From CAZCWX01 sp964502465 (GTDB lineage: Bacteria > Desulfobacterota > Binatia > Bin18), in assembly GCA_964502465.1 (NCBI GenBank), contig CAZCWX010000025.1, forward strand, positions 1-45,037: a DNA stretch of 45,037 nt, written 5' to 3'. The notes beneath the pieces are model-generated. The model was given only the letters and a program-made list of their open reading frames with translations. It searched no databases and had not been told where the DNA came from. Below, in pieces: positions 15,962-23,848 of this stretch. Within the stretch, counting starts at the first letter, position 1. Every line of letters begins with the position of its first letter. Made by a program: the position numbers and the translations under genes.

Positions 15962-17689
15962 ATGGCACACGCTGTGGACCCGATTACGCTCGCTGTCGTG
16001 CAAGGGGTACTAGAATCGACCCAGCGCGAGATGACCCTCACGATCGAAAAGACCTCGCGTTCATCGGTCTTCAACATTGCCCGTGACTACTCCAATGCTT
16101 TATTCAACGGCAGAGGAGAAATGGTTCTGCAAGGGCAAGACATTCCTATTCATCTCGGGTCTCTGATGCCTGCGCTGCGCACGGTGGCGGAATATTTCAA
16201 AGAGGATACCCACCCAGGCGATGTGTTCTATCACAACGATCCAGCCTGGAGTGGCTCTCATATTGTCGATTGCTGCATGTACAAACCGGTCTTTTACCAC
16301 GATGAACTCTTGTTCTGGACGGTGAGTAAAGGACATGTTACGGACATCGGCGGTCCGGTCCCGGCTGGGTATAACCCGGAAGCGAAAGAGATCTATGCCG
16401 AAGGGTTACGTATCCCCCCACTCAAGATCTGGGAGCGCGGCAAAGAGCGGCGCGATGTGATTAATCTCATTCTCACCAATGTGCGCTCGCGCCGCCTGCA
16501 GGCTGGGGATATGCGGGCACAACTGGCAGCGGTGACCATTGGTGAACGGAACCTCATTGCCTTACTCGATAAATACGGCAAGGAAACGGTGCTGCTGTGT
16601 ATCGCTGAACTGCTCAACCTTGCCGAGCAGCAGATGCGCAAATTCATTGCGAACATTCCTGATGGCACCTATCGTGGGAGTGCAGTGCTGGAAGACGCCG
16701 GGCACGGATTCGGCGACATCGAGATTAAGGCAACCGTGACGGTCACCGGCGAGACCATGCAGGTGGGCTTACGTAGCCCTCCGCAGATCCCCTACTTCAT
16801 CAATTCTTATGCCGCAAATTCGTTGTCCGGTGTTTATCTGGGAGTCATGATGTTTGCCCAGTTACCTCCGCCGTACAATGAAGGGCTTTACCGTCCTCTT
16901 ACCGTTGATGTCGGACCAGAAGGAACGCTGACCAACGCCAAGGAACCAGCGCCGCACGTGAACTGTACCACGACGCCGTCTGAGACGATTACCGATGCTG
17001 TGCGTATGGCGCTGGAGCAGGCTTTGCCCGAGCGAGCGGTGGCCTCATGGGGCCATTCCAATGGACTCAACATTGCCGGCTACGACTGTCGTACCGGCGA
17101 AAATTACGTGTCGATGATCTTGGCAACGATTATTAGTGGAGGCGGTGCGACCCATAAAATTGACGGCTGGCCGGCTGTGGGGCCGCAGTGCTGTTTTGGG
17201 GCATTAACCAGTGGCGACGTTGAGATTCTCGAATACCAGTATCCGATTATCATTCATCGCTATGGGCTCATGACCGACTCTGGCGGAGCGGGGAAGTTAC
17301 GCGGTGGTTCCGGTACGCACTGGGAAGTTGAACCCTTACATAACCCCATGACGGTGGTAATGTTCGGCGAAGGGCGACGGTATCCCGCTCCTGGTGCGCT
17401 GAGCGCGCAATCGACCATGATTGAGCCCAAAGTCGGGCGAGCACGCTACTCTAAACACGATGGAACGGTCGAAGAGATCAAGACCAACCGGATTGTTACT
17501 CTTGCACCTGGCGAACGGTTTGCAAACCAAAATCCTGGTGGTGGTGGCGTTGGCAATCCCCGTGAACGGGACGTACAAAAGGTCTTGGAGGACGTCAAAA
17601 ACGGCCTCGTATCCATCCAATCTGCCTGGGAGGAGTATGGCGTTCGCATAGACGAAGAGGAACCTCAGAAACTGGCGGTTGGGAAATGA
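15962..17689 (+). CDS. hyuB: Second hydantoinase/oxoprolinase subunit B (HyuB type)
   Basis: A 575-residue HyuB-type subunit, shorter than and clearly diverged from the copy at 9722. Blocks in order: DPITLAVVQGVLESTQREM (residues 6-24), SVFNIARDYSNALF, YHNDPAWSGSHIVD (metal-site region; GS replaces the GGTH of copy 1), TVSKGHVTDIGGPVPAGYN, RIPPLKIWERG, NCTTTPSETITDAVRMAL, GGAGKLRGGSG and the C-terminal NPGGGGVGNPRERD. I chose the ATG at 15962; a TTG at 15941 lies inside a repeat array. The gene order here is B then A, the reverse of the first operon. Its TGA stop lies within the first unit of a heptamer array. The pair with hyuA at 17818 probably hydrolyses a different cyclic amide or carboxylates a ketone-like substrate; this cannot be decided from sequence. 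Confidence 0.93.
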   Translation: MAHAVDPITLAVVQGVLESTQREMTLTIEKTSRSSVFNIARDYSNALFNGRGEMVLQGQDIPIHLGSLMPALRTVAEYFKEDTHPGDVFYHNDPAWSGSHIVDCCMYKPVFYHDELLFWTVSKGHVTDIGGPVPAGYNPEAKEIYAEGLRIPPLKIWERGKERRDVINLILTNVRSRRLQAGDMRAQLAAVTIGERNLIALLDKYGKETVLLCIAELLNLAEQQMRKFIANIPDGTYRGSAVLEDAGHGFGDIEIKATVTVTGETMQVGLRSPPQIPYFINSYAANSLSGVYLGVMMFAQLPPPYNEGLYRPLTVDVGPEGTLTNAKEPAPHVNCTTTPSETITDAVRMALEQALPERAVASWGHSNGLNIAGYDCRTGENYVSMILATIISGGGATHKIDGWPAVGPQCCFGALTSGDVEILEYQYPIIIHRYGLMTDSGGAGKLRGGSGTHWEVEPLHNPMTVVMFGEGRRYPAPGALSAQSTMIEPKVGRARYSKHDGTVEEIKTNRIVTLAPGERFANQNPGGGGVGNPRERDVQKVLEDVKNGLVSIQSAWEEYGVRIDEEEPQKLAVGK

Positions 17690-17721
17690 GCAATGCGGAA
17701 TGATGAACGATGAATGACGAA
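17687..17721. repeat. Heptamer array, left arm (TGNNGAA class)
   Basis: Five units: TGAGCAA, TGCGGAA, TGATGAA, CGATGAA, TGACGAA. The first unit contains the hyuB stop codon. Reverse-complement relatives fill 17784-17818. Confidence 0.88.
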
Positions 17722-17783
17722 TAAAGTGAAGACTGCGCATAATTCGGGACCAAGAAAAGGAATGATAGGGTTGGTTTCTCTTA

Positions 17784-17818
17784 TTCTGCATTCAGCATTC
17801 CGCATTCGGTATTGCTCA
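17784..17818. repeat. Heptamer array, right arm (inverted TGNNGAA class)
   Basis: Units TTCTGCA, TTCAGCA, TTCCGCA, TTCGGTA, TTGCTCA. Their reverse complements are TGCAGAA, TGCTGAA, TGCGGAA, TACCGAA, TGAGCAA; the outermost unit is identical to that of the left arm. The last base is the A of the hyuA start codon. Confidence 0.88.
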
Positions 17819-19887
17819 TGAGCTATCGTCTCGGCATCGATACCGGCGGCACGTTTACTGACTTCATTCTGGCTGCACCAGGACAGGGCATCCGGCTGTA
17901 TAAAACCCCTTCAACCCCGCAAAATCCACCGGCCGCGGTACATGAAGGGTTAAAGCAACTCAGTGCGGACCTTGGGTGTTCGGTCGAGGCGTTTCTCGAG
18001 GAGTGTGAACTGATTATCCTGGGAACGACTGTTGGGGTGAACGCACTCATTGAACACAAAGGAGCCAAGACCGGACTGTTCTGTACCAAAGGCCATGAGG
18101 ATTCGCTGGAGATTCGTCTTGGTCACAAAGAAGACGGGCACCGTTATGACGCAGACTTCCCACAAGTCGAGATGCTCGTCCCTCGGGCGCTCCGCTTTCC
18201 GGTTGAAGAACGCATAGTCAGCACCGGTGAAGTGCGCATCCCACTCAATGAAGACAACATCCGGCAGGGCATCCGTCTGTTCACGGATGAAGGGATAGAG
18301 TCCATCGCGGTCTCGTTTGTCTGGTCTTTTCTTCACCCACAGCATGAGCGGCGAGCGGCGGAGATCATTCGTGCCGAATTTCCTGAGGCCTACCTCACTC
18401 TTTCGGTCGATGTGCTGCCGCAGATCCGTGAATACACCCGGACCAGCACTACCGTAGTCAATGCCTATATTGGCCCGATTATCAAGCAATATGTAGAACG
18501 TATGGAAGGGTTCCTGCACGGGCTCGGCTATCGCCATCAAGTGCGGTACATGCAGAGTAACGGGGGGCTCACCTCCGGGCGCTTTCTGAGCGACAAGGGC
18601 ATTTATGCCTTGAATTCCGGACCGGCTGCAGGGCCAAACGCTGGCCTCTTCTTTGGCGAAGGGTTTGGCTCACGCGATATCATTACTGTTGATATGGGGG
18701 GAACGAGTTTTGACATTAGCCTGAGCAAAGGCGGTAAGACCGATATTGCCAAAGACTTTGACTTCCTGCGCTATCGTATTGGTATTCCCATGCTGCAGGT
18801 TGAGACACTCGGTGCAGGTGGGGGAAGTATTGCCTTTATCAATCCCATGGGGTTGTTGCAGGTTGGACCGGAGAGCGCTGGGGCTCAGCCGGGACCAGTG
18901 GCCTATGGGCGTGGTGGAAAACGACCGACGGTAACCGATGCGCTGATCGTCTTAGGCTATTTGAACCAAGAGGCGCTGTTGGGTGGCCGGTTGCGTATCG
19001 ATAGCGAAGCTGCCCAACGGGTGATTGCGAAAGAGGTGGCTGCACCGCTCAAATTGAGCCTGGAGCAGGCTGCGCTCGGCATCTTCAAGGTCGTCAACTC
19101 CAATATGGTCAGCGGCATAAAGCGGGTGTCGATCGAGAAAGGGTATGATCCGCGTGACTTCACCCTCGTCGTCGGTGGTGGTGCTGGCCCAGCCCATGCA
19201 GGTATGCTGGCTGGCGAACTAGGTATTCGCACGATTGTGGTGCCCAAAGTATCCTCTGCGTTCTGCGCTTTTGGCGAGATTATTTCTGACATGAAACATA
19301 ACTATCTGTCATCCTGTGTCGCTCGCCTGGATCGTATGGACTATGCCCGCATCAACGGCCTCTTTGCTGATATGGAGGGACGGGGGCGGCAGGAGTTAGC
19401 TGAGGCAGGGGTGACTGCAGAGCATATGGCTATTCACCGTTCGTTAGACATGCGCTATGTCGATCAAATTCACGAATGCCAGGTCGACATTCCGCCTGCC
19501 GACCTCACTCCACAAACCATTGGCGAGATTGCTGAAGCGTTTCACCGCCGTCACGAAGAATTGTTTACCTATTGTGAGCGCGACAATCTCGTCGAGATTA
19601 TCAACCTGGAGTCTACAGTGGTGGGGCAGGTGCCACGACCGCAGCTTCCGGCGCTGGTGCGTGGGAGTGCCGATCCCAGTATGGCGCGGACCGGTGAGCG
19701 CCGGGCGTTTTTCGCGGAACAGGGTGGGTTTGTTCCTACCCCGGTGTACGACGGCGCAAAGGTGTTGGTAGGCAATTGCGTCCAGGGGCCAGCAATCATT
19801 GAGGAAGAGACGACAACGACCGTGGTGTTTCCAGGCTGGCTGGTCGAGTTGAGAGATCCTGGGGTCTATGTGATGACGACGGGCTGA
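17818..19887 (+). CDS. hyuA: Second hydantoinase/oxoprolinase subunit A (HyuA type)
   Basis: A 689-residue HyuA-type ATPase subunit, partner of the HyuB at 15962. It has the phosphate loop GIDTGGTFTDFI (residues 6-17), LGTTVGVNALIEHKGAKTGL, MQSNGGLTSGRFL, NSGPAAGPNAG, DMGGTSFDISLSKGG, TLGAGGGSIAFINPMG, SAGAQPGPVAYGRGGKRPTV and a C-terminal domain ending in EEETTTTVVFPGW. The ATG at 17818 abuts a heptamer array and has no ribosome site, so translation may depend on coupling to hyuB or on an unusual initiation context. The intergenic space is entirely repeat element. Compared with copy 1 it is slightly longer and differs throughout, so the pairs are old paralogues or separately acquired. Confidence 0.93.
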   Translation: MSYRLGIDTGGTFTDFILAAPGQGIRLYKTPSTPQNPPAAVHEGLKQLSADLGCSVEAFLEECELIILGTTVGVNALIEHKGAKTGLFCTKGHEDSLEIRLGHKEDGHRYDADFPQVEMLVPRALRFPVEERIVSTGEVRIPLNEDNIRQGIRLFTDEGIESIAVSFVWSFLHPQHERRAAEIIRAEFPEAYLTLSVDVLPQIREYTRTSTTVVNAYIGPIIKQYVERMEGFLHGLGYRHQVRYMQSNGGLTSGRFLSDKGIYALNSGPAAGPNAGLFFGEGFGSRDIITVDMGGTSFDISLSKGGKTDIAKDFDFLRYRIGIPMLQVETLGAGGGSIAFINPMGLLQVGPESAGAQPGPVAYGRGGKRPTVTDALIVLGYLNQEALLGGRLRIDSEAAQRVIAKEVAAPLKLSLEQAALGIFKVVNSNMVSGIKRVSIEKGYDPRDFTLVVGGGAGPAHAGMLAGELGIRTIVVPKVSSAFCAFGEIISDMKHNYLSSCVARLDRMDYARINGLFADMEGRGRQELAEAGVTAEHMAIHRSLDMRYVDQIHECQVDIPPADLTPQTIGEIAEAFHRRHEELFTYCERDNLVEIINLESTVVGQVPRPQLPALVRGSADPSMARTGERRAFFAEQGGFVPTPVYDGAKVLVGNCVQGPAIIEEETTTTVVFPGWLVELRDPGVYVMTTG

Positions 19888-20034
19888 ACGAAAGGACTGC
19901 AAGCGACTTTAGCGGATCGTTCATGCTCAAGGGACTGCGCCGCCCATATAGGGACGGACGGTTGGGTGCCTTCCTTTATTTGGGTGTAATACCAATTCGT
20001 TTTTGCCATAAGCCCTTGCTCGTGTTGCCATTCA

Positions 20035-20152
20035 CCGTTCGACTTCGCTGCGCTACGCTCAGGGCGAACGGATCAAGTTCCAGCGCAAGAGAAAAACTGT
20101 TCGTGCTGAGCGCTGTCGAAGCCTGTCCTGAGCGTAGCCGAAGGGCACGAAC
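20035..20152. repeat. Twin dispersed palindromic repeats
   Basis: Two neighbouring palindromes. The first has arms CCGTTCG (20035-20041) and CGAACGG (20065-20071) around a TTCGCTGCGCTACGCTCAGG-type core. The second has arms GTTCGTGC (20099-20106) and GCACGAAC (20145-20152) around a CTGTCGAAGCCTGTCCTGAG-type core. Both belong to a class of palindromes I recognise from the intergenic regions of many bacteria. A wider imperfect inverted repeat (ATACCAATTCG near 19989 and CGGAATTTGGTGTAT near 20170) encloses them, so the whole may be a small MITE-like element. The rest of 19888-20165 holds no gene that I can support. Confidence 0.7.
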
Positions 20153-20165
20153 GCGTTGGTACAGT

Positions 20166-20487
20166 TCAATCGGAATTTGGTGTATGCCGACTGTCTGCAA
20201 CTATACCACCGGCTCCAATTCGATAGTGTATACCCAACTCCTGCATCAGTGGCTCTGCTTTAGGGTCCATGCTCAACGCAACGATCAACGGCGTGAATGA
20301 CCGTCCCATTTTCCCTTCGGCAAATTGTACCTTCCGATAGAACGACTGGACATCACAGTTCATGCCGGACTTCCGGATGGTCCCGCAACAGCTTCGGGAG
20401 GTCGGTCCGCAGCTGTTCGATGAATGCTGTGTCAGCCTTAGCTGCTATCACCTGTAAGAATACTGCCTTCAGTATACGCTTTTCTCT
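20166..20487 (-). pseudogene. Remnant of a DUF3782-like PD-(D/E)XK protein
   Basis: Two minus-strand pieces in different frames meet at about 20360. The upstream piece reads TAFIEQLRTDLPKLLRDHPE, then VRHEL and a stop. The downstream piece reads DVQSFYRKVQFAEGKMG and IVALSMDPKAEPLMQELGIH. The first resembles the DHPEVR region and the second the C-terminal FYRK ... LGI region of DUF3782-type putative nucleases, with the central part missing. It is therefore most likely a pseudogene with an internal deletion. The family assignment rests on recall of short patterns and is tentative. Confidence 0.4.
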
Positions 20488-20504
20488 AACGATCTCCAGT
20501 CTTT

Positions 20505-20894
20505 TTAAGCCGCCCGGCGACGCAAGTCGAGGCTGAAGTCCACTCGATCATAGGGAACAATAGGGGTTCTAGCATTCCCGTGGACAACACTAGGGCGAAA
20601 CTCGAGAAGGCCAATCTGATGGAGATAATTCACATCTTCACTCACATTCTTCAGCTCTCGTTTGAGCAGGCCCGCCAGCTCTCGTACAGATTGAGGGCGT
20701 TTCTCTGCAACTGTCCATAACAAGACAAGCCGTTTTGGCGTAAGACATTTCCTGAAAGCTTCGAGATCAGCAAAATAGAGAGAGTTCTCTGTAGGAATTG
20801 GCTCGCCCTGTCCTGACCGACGAAAAATTGATTGCAACTCCCTTTTGTTCTCGTCCCAGTTCTTAATGCCGACTTTGATCCGCTTTACTTTCAT
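20505..20894 (-). CDS. tumA: TumA-type antitoxin, winged-helix DNA-binding protein
   Basis: A 129-residue HVO_A0114-family DNA-binding protein, the partner of TumE-type toxins. The middle contains a winged helix-turn-helix: FRKCLTPKRLVLLWTVAEKR, VRELAGLLKRELKNVSEDVN, then YLHQIGLLEF. The C-terminal RTPIVPYDRVDFSLDL is typical of the family and may contact the toxin. Its ATG overlaps the stop of the upstream toxin gene by ATGA (20891-20894), so the two are translationally coupled. It likely represses its own operon through the palindrome at 21193-21213. The pair sits in a repeat-rich stretch between catabolic operons, as expected of a mobile addiction module. Confidence 0.8.
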   Translation of the reverse strand: MKVKRIKVGIKNWDENKRELQSIFRRSGQGEPIPTENSLYFADLEAFRKCLTPKRLVLLWTVAEKRPQSVRELAGLLKRELKNVSEDVNYLHQIGLLEFRPSVVHGNARTPIVPYDRVDFSLDLRRRAA

Positions 20895-21190
20895 TGCTCT
20901 CCTCGCAATACTGCTTCTACGTCAGAAACAAAATCATCCCACAATTGCTCCGGTGTAGTGAAGCGATAAGGTTCTTCACGCCCGCGCACATGTCGGTGGT
21001 GCGGCTTCCCGGGGTGAATATCGTATAGCACGATGACCTCCCGGATTTTCGGGTTTCCCAGATAGCAACGGTACCGAACTCCTTCCGGATAATCTCGGCT
21101 CGAGCGCACGATCCGAATATCAACCTCTAGCAACAGATCTTCTCGTAGCTGGATCTTACGATGAAAGGGGCCACCGGAAAGATTGATCAT
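20891..21190 (-). CDS. tumE: TumE-family toxin (DUF6516)
   Basis: A 99-residue TumE-family protein, toxin of a type II-like toxin-antitoxin pair. Visible family blocks are a beta-rich N-terminal half with EVDIRIVRSSRDYPEGVRYR, then VIVLYDIHPGKPHHRHVRG, where the HPGKPHHRH cluster is the likely active or nucleic-acid-contacting site, and a C-terminal helix (PEQLWDDFVSDVEAVLRGE). The gene precedes its antitoxin with a 4-base overlap; toxin-first order is normal for this family. The ATG at 21188-21190 is three bases from a perfect palindrome. The mode of toxicity cannot be read from sequence. Confidence 0.8.
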   Translation of the reverse strand: MINLSGGPFHRKIQLREDLLLEVDIRIVRSSRDYPEGVRYRCYLGNPKIREVIVLYDIHPGKPHHRHVRGREEPYRFTTPEQLWDDFVSDVEAVLRGEQ

Positions 21191-21192
21191 TT

Positions 21193-21213
21193 TGTGGGTA
21201 CGCTATACCCACA
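21193..21213. promoter_or_regulatory. Palindromic operator candidate of tumEA
   Basis: Perfect inverted repeat TGTGGGTA, 5-base spacer, TACCCACA, lying directly before the tumE start on the minus strand. Its position and symmetry fit binding by the winged-helix antitoxin TumA and autoregulation; this is inference. Confidence 0.55.
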
Positions 21214-21305
21214 GTTGTTTTCCGTCAACAAACAACGAATGGTTGTCTGTCGTGACACACAGTGAGGTCATGACGGGTCAAACCTAAGACTGCGCCGTTC
21301 CTTTT

Positions 21306-21530
21306 GTCTGGGATCACGTAGAGAAGGGCCGCCGCCGGATAGGCGCGATCAAGCTGCGCGTAGAACGCACTCACCTGCTGACGGCCGACGATAGAGCCGG
21401 CCAGGTCATGCACTTGCCCTGTCACGGCATTAAGGGCCCCAATGGAGCGCCATTGCTGATGGTTGCCGGCCCGCTGCGCCCCGGCCGCCTCCAGCTCCCA
21501 GGGAGGGGCGACCCCTGTGGCATTGGTGTC
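21306..21530 (-). pseudogene. IS630-like transposase fragment
   Basis: A minus-strand frame reads APPWELEAAGAQRAGNHQQW, GALNAVTGQVHDLAGSIVG and FYAQLDRAYPAAALLYVIPD. The pattern of a WE..G segment, then ALNAVTGQV, then FY..L..AYP leading to a VIPD acid, matches the middle of IS630-type DDE transposases. After VIPD the family sequence is lost, and no N-terminal domain is present. The open frame continues to 21225 with unrelated residues. A decayed insertion-sequence fragment is the best reading. Confidence 0.45.
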
Positions 21531-21533
21531 AAC

Positions 21534-21773
21534 TTAAGAAGTATTCCAAATTGCCAGGTCTGGTTGTTGGTGTTCCTTGTGGCGTTTACGGTCAGTGTTG
21601 ACTAGACCAAAGAGCTTAGCGTGGTGCACCAGAAAAGGCACTAACGCGGGGTTTTCTCCCAAGTCTATGGCCCGGGCAAAATGATACAAACTGCGAACGA
21701 CTATCTCCACCGAAATCTTCTCCAGCGGCTGCTCCAGCGCCTTTGCTACCTGGTCACAAAGGTCAGCGCGCAC
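21534..21773 (-). CDS. Possible small hypothetical protein
   Basis: A 79-residue frame from GTG at 21771-21773 (QVAKALEQPLEKISVEIVVR, then a helical middle and a polar KRHKEHQQP tail). The residue pattern is plausible for a helical protein, but there is no ribosome site and the surroundings are gene remnants. It may itself be a fragment. The rest of 21774-21885 shows nothing recognisable. Confidence 0.25.
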   Translation of the reverse strand: MRADLCDQVAKALEQPLEKISVEIVVRSLYHFARAIDLGENPALVPFLVHHAKLFGLVNTDRKRHKEHQQPDLAIWNTS

Positions 21774-21885
21774 GGCAATACATAGCAGTGTTCGGTTATT
21801 TCACTTTCTCCGTTATCACACGATACGAAATCCTGCGTGGGCTGCCAGCAAACTGTCCGATCACTGGGGTATGGTGAGTCGCTCT

Positions 21886-22890
21886 TTATTGTCCTAGTTC
21901 TCCCATGCGATCATAGATGCCCAATGCTAAGCGCACTTGGGCTAATCGCGCTTCACGTGCACGTCGCGCCTGGAGAGCCTCTTCAATCTCAACCGAGCGA
22001 AAGCGGATCTTACTTCCTGGCGACGCCTGGGCGATGCGGTCGAGGTCAGCTTTGATTACCGTCCCAATCGTCGTGTACCCGCCACCTGTGACCGCGTCAT
22101 TAAGAAGCAGAATCGCTTCCAGACCACCGGGGATCTGAATGGACCCGACTGGGTAGCCCAAGTCCACAACGTTTGAGGGATCGGCGCCGGCGCCAAATGG
22201 CTGTTGGCTGTCTTTGAAGCGGAAGGTTGGCCCCTTGAGGCGGTAGCCAATGCGATCAGCTTCAGTCGAGACCTCCCAGGATGCAGCAAGAAAGTCCGCA
22301 AGGCTTTCATCCTTGACCCGATAGTTGCACATACCCATGATGATACGCACTTCAAGTTCTTTGGCTGGAACAGGAATAAGCGACCGATCCAAAGTCCGCC
22401 CGAGGAGCGCTTCGCTCCCGTGTTTGCGGGGACCCAGGTGGAGTTGATCCCCGGCCTGTAACTTGCGACCTGCAACGCCGCCAAAGCGGCCGAGCATGTA
22501 GGTCGAGCGGCTACCCAATAGGGGTGGAACAGCAATCCCTCCGGCCACGCAAAGATACGCCCGCGCCCCACGGGTGACGCTTCCTAAGCTCAGACGGTCT
22601 CCTGGAACAACATGGTGAGCCTGCCATAAAGGTGCTGGCCGGTCGTTGAGCGAGAGCGGCACTTCGGCACCAGTGACGGTGATGATCGTCTCGGTGTGCA
22701 ATGCGAGATGTAGCCCAACATAGGTCACTTCGAGGCCAGCAGTATTTTCGTCGTTGCCGACCAACAGGTTGCCAACGCGGAAGGCAAAGTTATCCATTGC
22801 ACCAGCTGGCGGCATGCCAATGTGATACCAGCCAAAGCGTCCGAGGTCCTGCACAGTGGTGAGGAGCCCAGGCTCAATGACTGTCAGCAT
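21886..22890 (-). CDS. pxpC: 5-oxoprolinase subunit PxpC
   Basis: A 334-residue PxpC/KipA-type (biotin-dependent carboxyltransferase-like) subunit of the ATP-dependent 5-oxoprolinase that opens pyroglutamate to glutamate. It opens LTVIEPGLLTTVQDLGRFGW and continues IGMPPAGAMDNFAFRVGN. Further family blocks are LEVTYVGLHLALH, the GARAYLCVAGGIAVPPLLGS segment, GGVAGRKLQAGD, SNVVDLGYPVGSIQIPGG and GGYTTIGTVIKADLDRIAQ. Its start overlaps the end of pxpB by 17 bases, so the two are coupled. The gene is the last of a minus-strand run LLM, pxpA, pxpB, pxpC. Full length. Confidence 0.93.
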   Translation of the reverse strand: MLTVIEPGLLTTVQDLGRFGWYHIGMPPAGAMDNFAFRVGNLLVGNDENTAGLEVTYVGLHLALHTETIITVTGAEVPLSLNDRPAPLWQAHHVVPGDRLSLGSVTRGARAYLCVAGGIAVPPLLGSRSTYMLGRFGGVAGRKLQAGDQLHLGPRKHGSEALLGRTLDRSLIPVPAKELEVRIIMGMCNYRVKDESLADFLAASWEVSTEADRIGYRLKGPTFRFKDSQQPFGAGADPSNVVDLGYPVGSIQIPGGLEAILLLNDAVTGGGYTTIGTVIKADLDRIAQASPGSKIRFRSVEIEEALQARRAREARLAQVRLALGIYDRMGELGQ

Positions 22891-23758
22891 GCTCAGCTTC
22901 TTCCTGTAACCGTTTCAGATAACGGGTTGGGTCTTGCAAATAGGCACTGGGATGGAAGTCCTGCTCGATGATACGATAGCGGTAGGTGCCCGCCTCGACC
23001 TGAGCACGAATGTCAGTATATTCGTCCAGGTCGATTGGACGAAACTTCCAGCGGTCACCGGCCTCAGCCAGAATGTAACGCCCGCGCAGGTCAGGCAAAT
23101 GTTCCTCAGGATCATAGACAGGGACCGCCGACATGCCAATCATCTGATACCCCCCTGGTCCACGCACTGGATAGATGCACAAAAAGACCCCTCCATGGGC
23201 GACTGCCCGCTCTGGTGTGTCAGTACGCGGGCGGATGTACTTGGGCGCCTGGATGGCTCGTTCCGGTGATACCATGCGATAGCACCAGGCAGTACCGGGG
23301 ACAAAGCCGACCATTGAGACCCAGTATGGGGTATCGCAGTAAGCGGTAATGAATGCTTCCTTGGAGGAATATCCATTGATACGCATGAGGTACTCAAGAT
23401 TGGAGATCGATGGATCTTGGTGACGGTCAGCAAAACGTTGCGCGCATTCTCGCGTCCACGGGTCATCGAACAGGACGGGAATATCAACCAGCCGCGACCG
23501 AAGAGTGTCGGCATGTTGCACGGCGTGTTCGATGTCTTTGAGCTCACGAATTAATTGATCTGGATGGACCTCTTCGGGTCGAAAGTGCACGAGGTACGAA
23601 GCGTTTGCTGGGCAGGGTTCAATCACTCCTGGAATCCGTTGACGTTTAATTTCCTGACAAATGGCTTGAATCTTGAAATTCGTTGCCAAATCCATTGCTT
23701 CGTCGAAGATGGCGAGAATATATTCATCGCCTCCGTAGTCGTAACGAGTTTCAAACAT
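22874..23758 (-). CDS. pxpB: 5-oxoprolinase subunit PxpB
   Basis: A 294-residue PxpB/KipI-type subunit. It opens MFETRYDYGGDEYILAIFDE and has FRPEEVHPDQLIRELKDIE, VDIPVLFDDPWTREC, YWVSMVGFVPGTAWCYRM (the GFVPG core near residue 155), and PVRGPGGYQMIGMSAVPVYD. These are the cyclophilin-like KipI landmarks. The C-terminal extension from about residue 225 is longer than in the E. coli protein. I chose the ATG at 23756-23758: an upstream in-frame start at 23821 would translate the palindrome at 23798-23818 into protein. No clear ribosome site is present. It follows pxpA after a 90-base gap containing that hairpin. Confidence 0.9.
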   Translation of the reverse strand: MFETRYDYGGDEYILAIFDEAMDLATNFKIQAICQEIKRQRIPGVIEPCPANASYLVHFRPEEVHPDQLIRELKDIEHAVQHADTLRSRLVDIPVLFDDPWTRECAQRFADRHQDPSISNLEYLMRINGYSSKEAFITAYCDTPYWVSMVGFVPGTAWCYRMVSPERAIQAPKYIRPRTDTPERAVAHGGVFLCIYPVRGPGGYQMIGMSAVPVYDPEEHLPDLRGRYILAEAGDRWKFRPIDLDEYTDIRAQVEAGTYRYRIIEQDFHPSAYLQDPTRYLKRLQEEAEHADSH

Positions 23759-23797
23759 AGATTTTTCACACGTCAAGGAGACTCTCACCTGTGGTCC

Positions 23798-23818
23798 CTC
23801 TCCCGCTGAGCGGGAGAG
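23798..23818. repeat. REP-like hairpin between pxpA and pxpB
   Basis: Perfect 10-bp arms CTCTCCCGCT and AGCGGGAGAG with a single-base loop (or 9-bp arms with a 3-base loop). It lies in the only gap of the pxpABC run and could attenuate transcription or stabilise the upstream message. It is related to the hairpin at 11584-11618. Confidence 0.7.
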
Positions 23819-23848
23819 CAATGTCCGCAGGATAGGGGGAGAGTCTTT

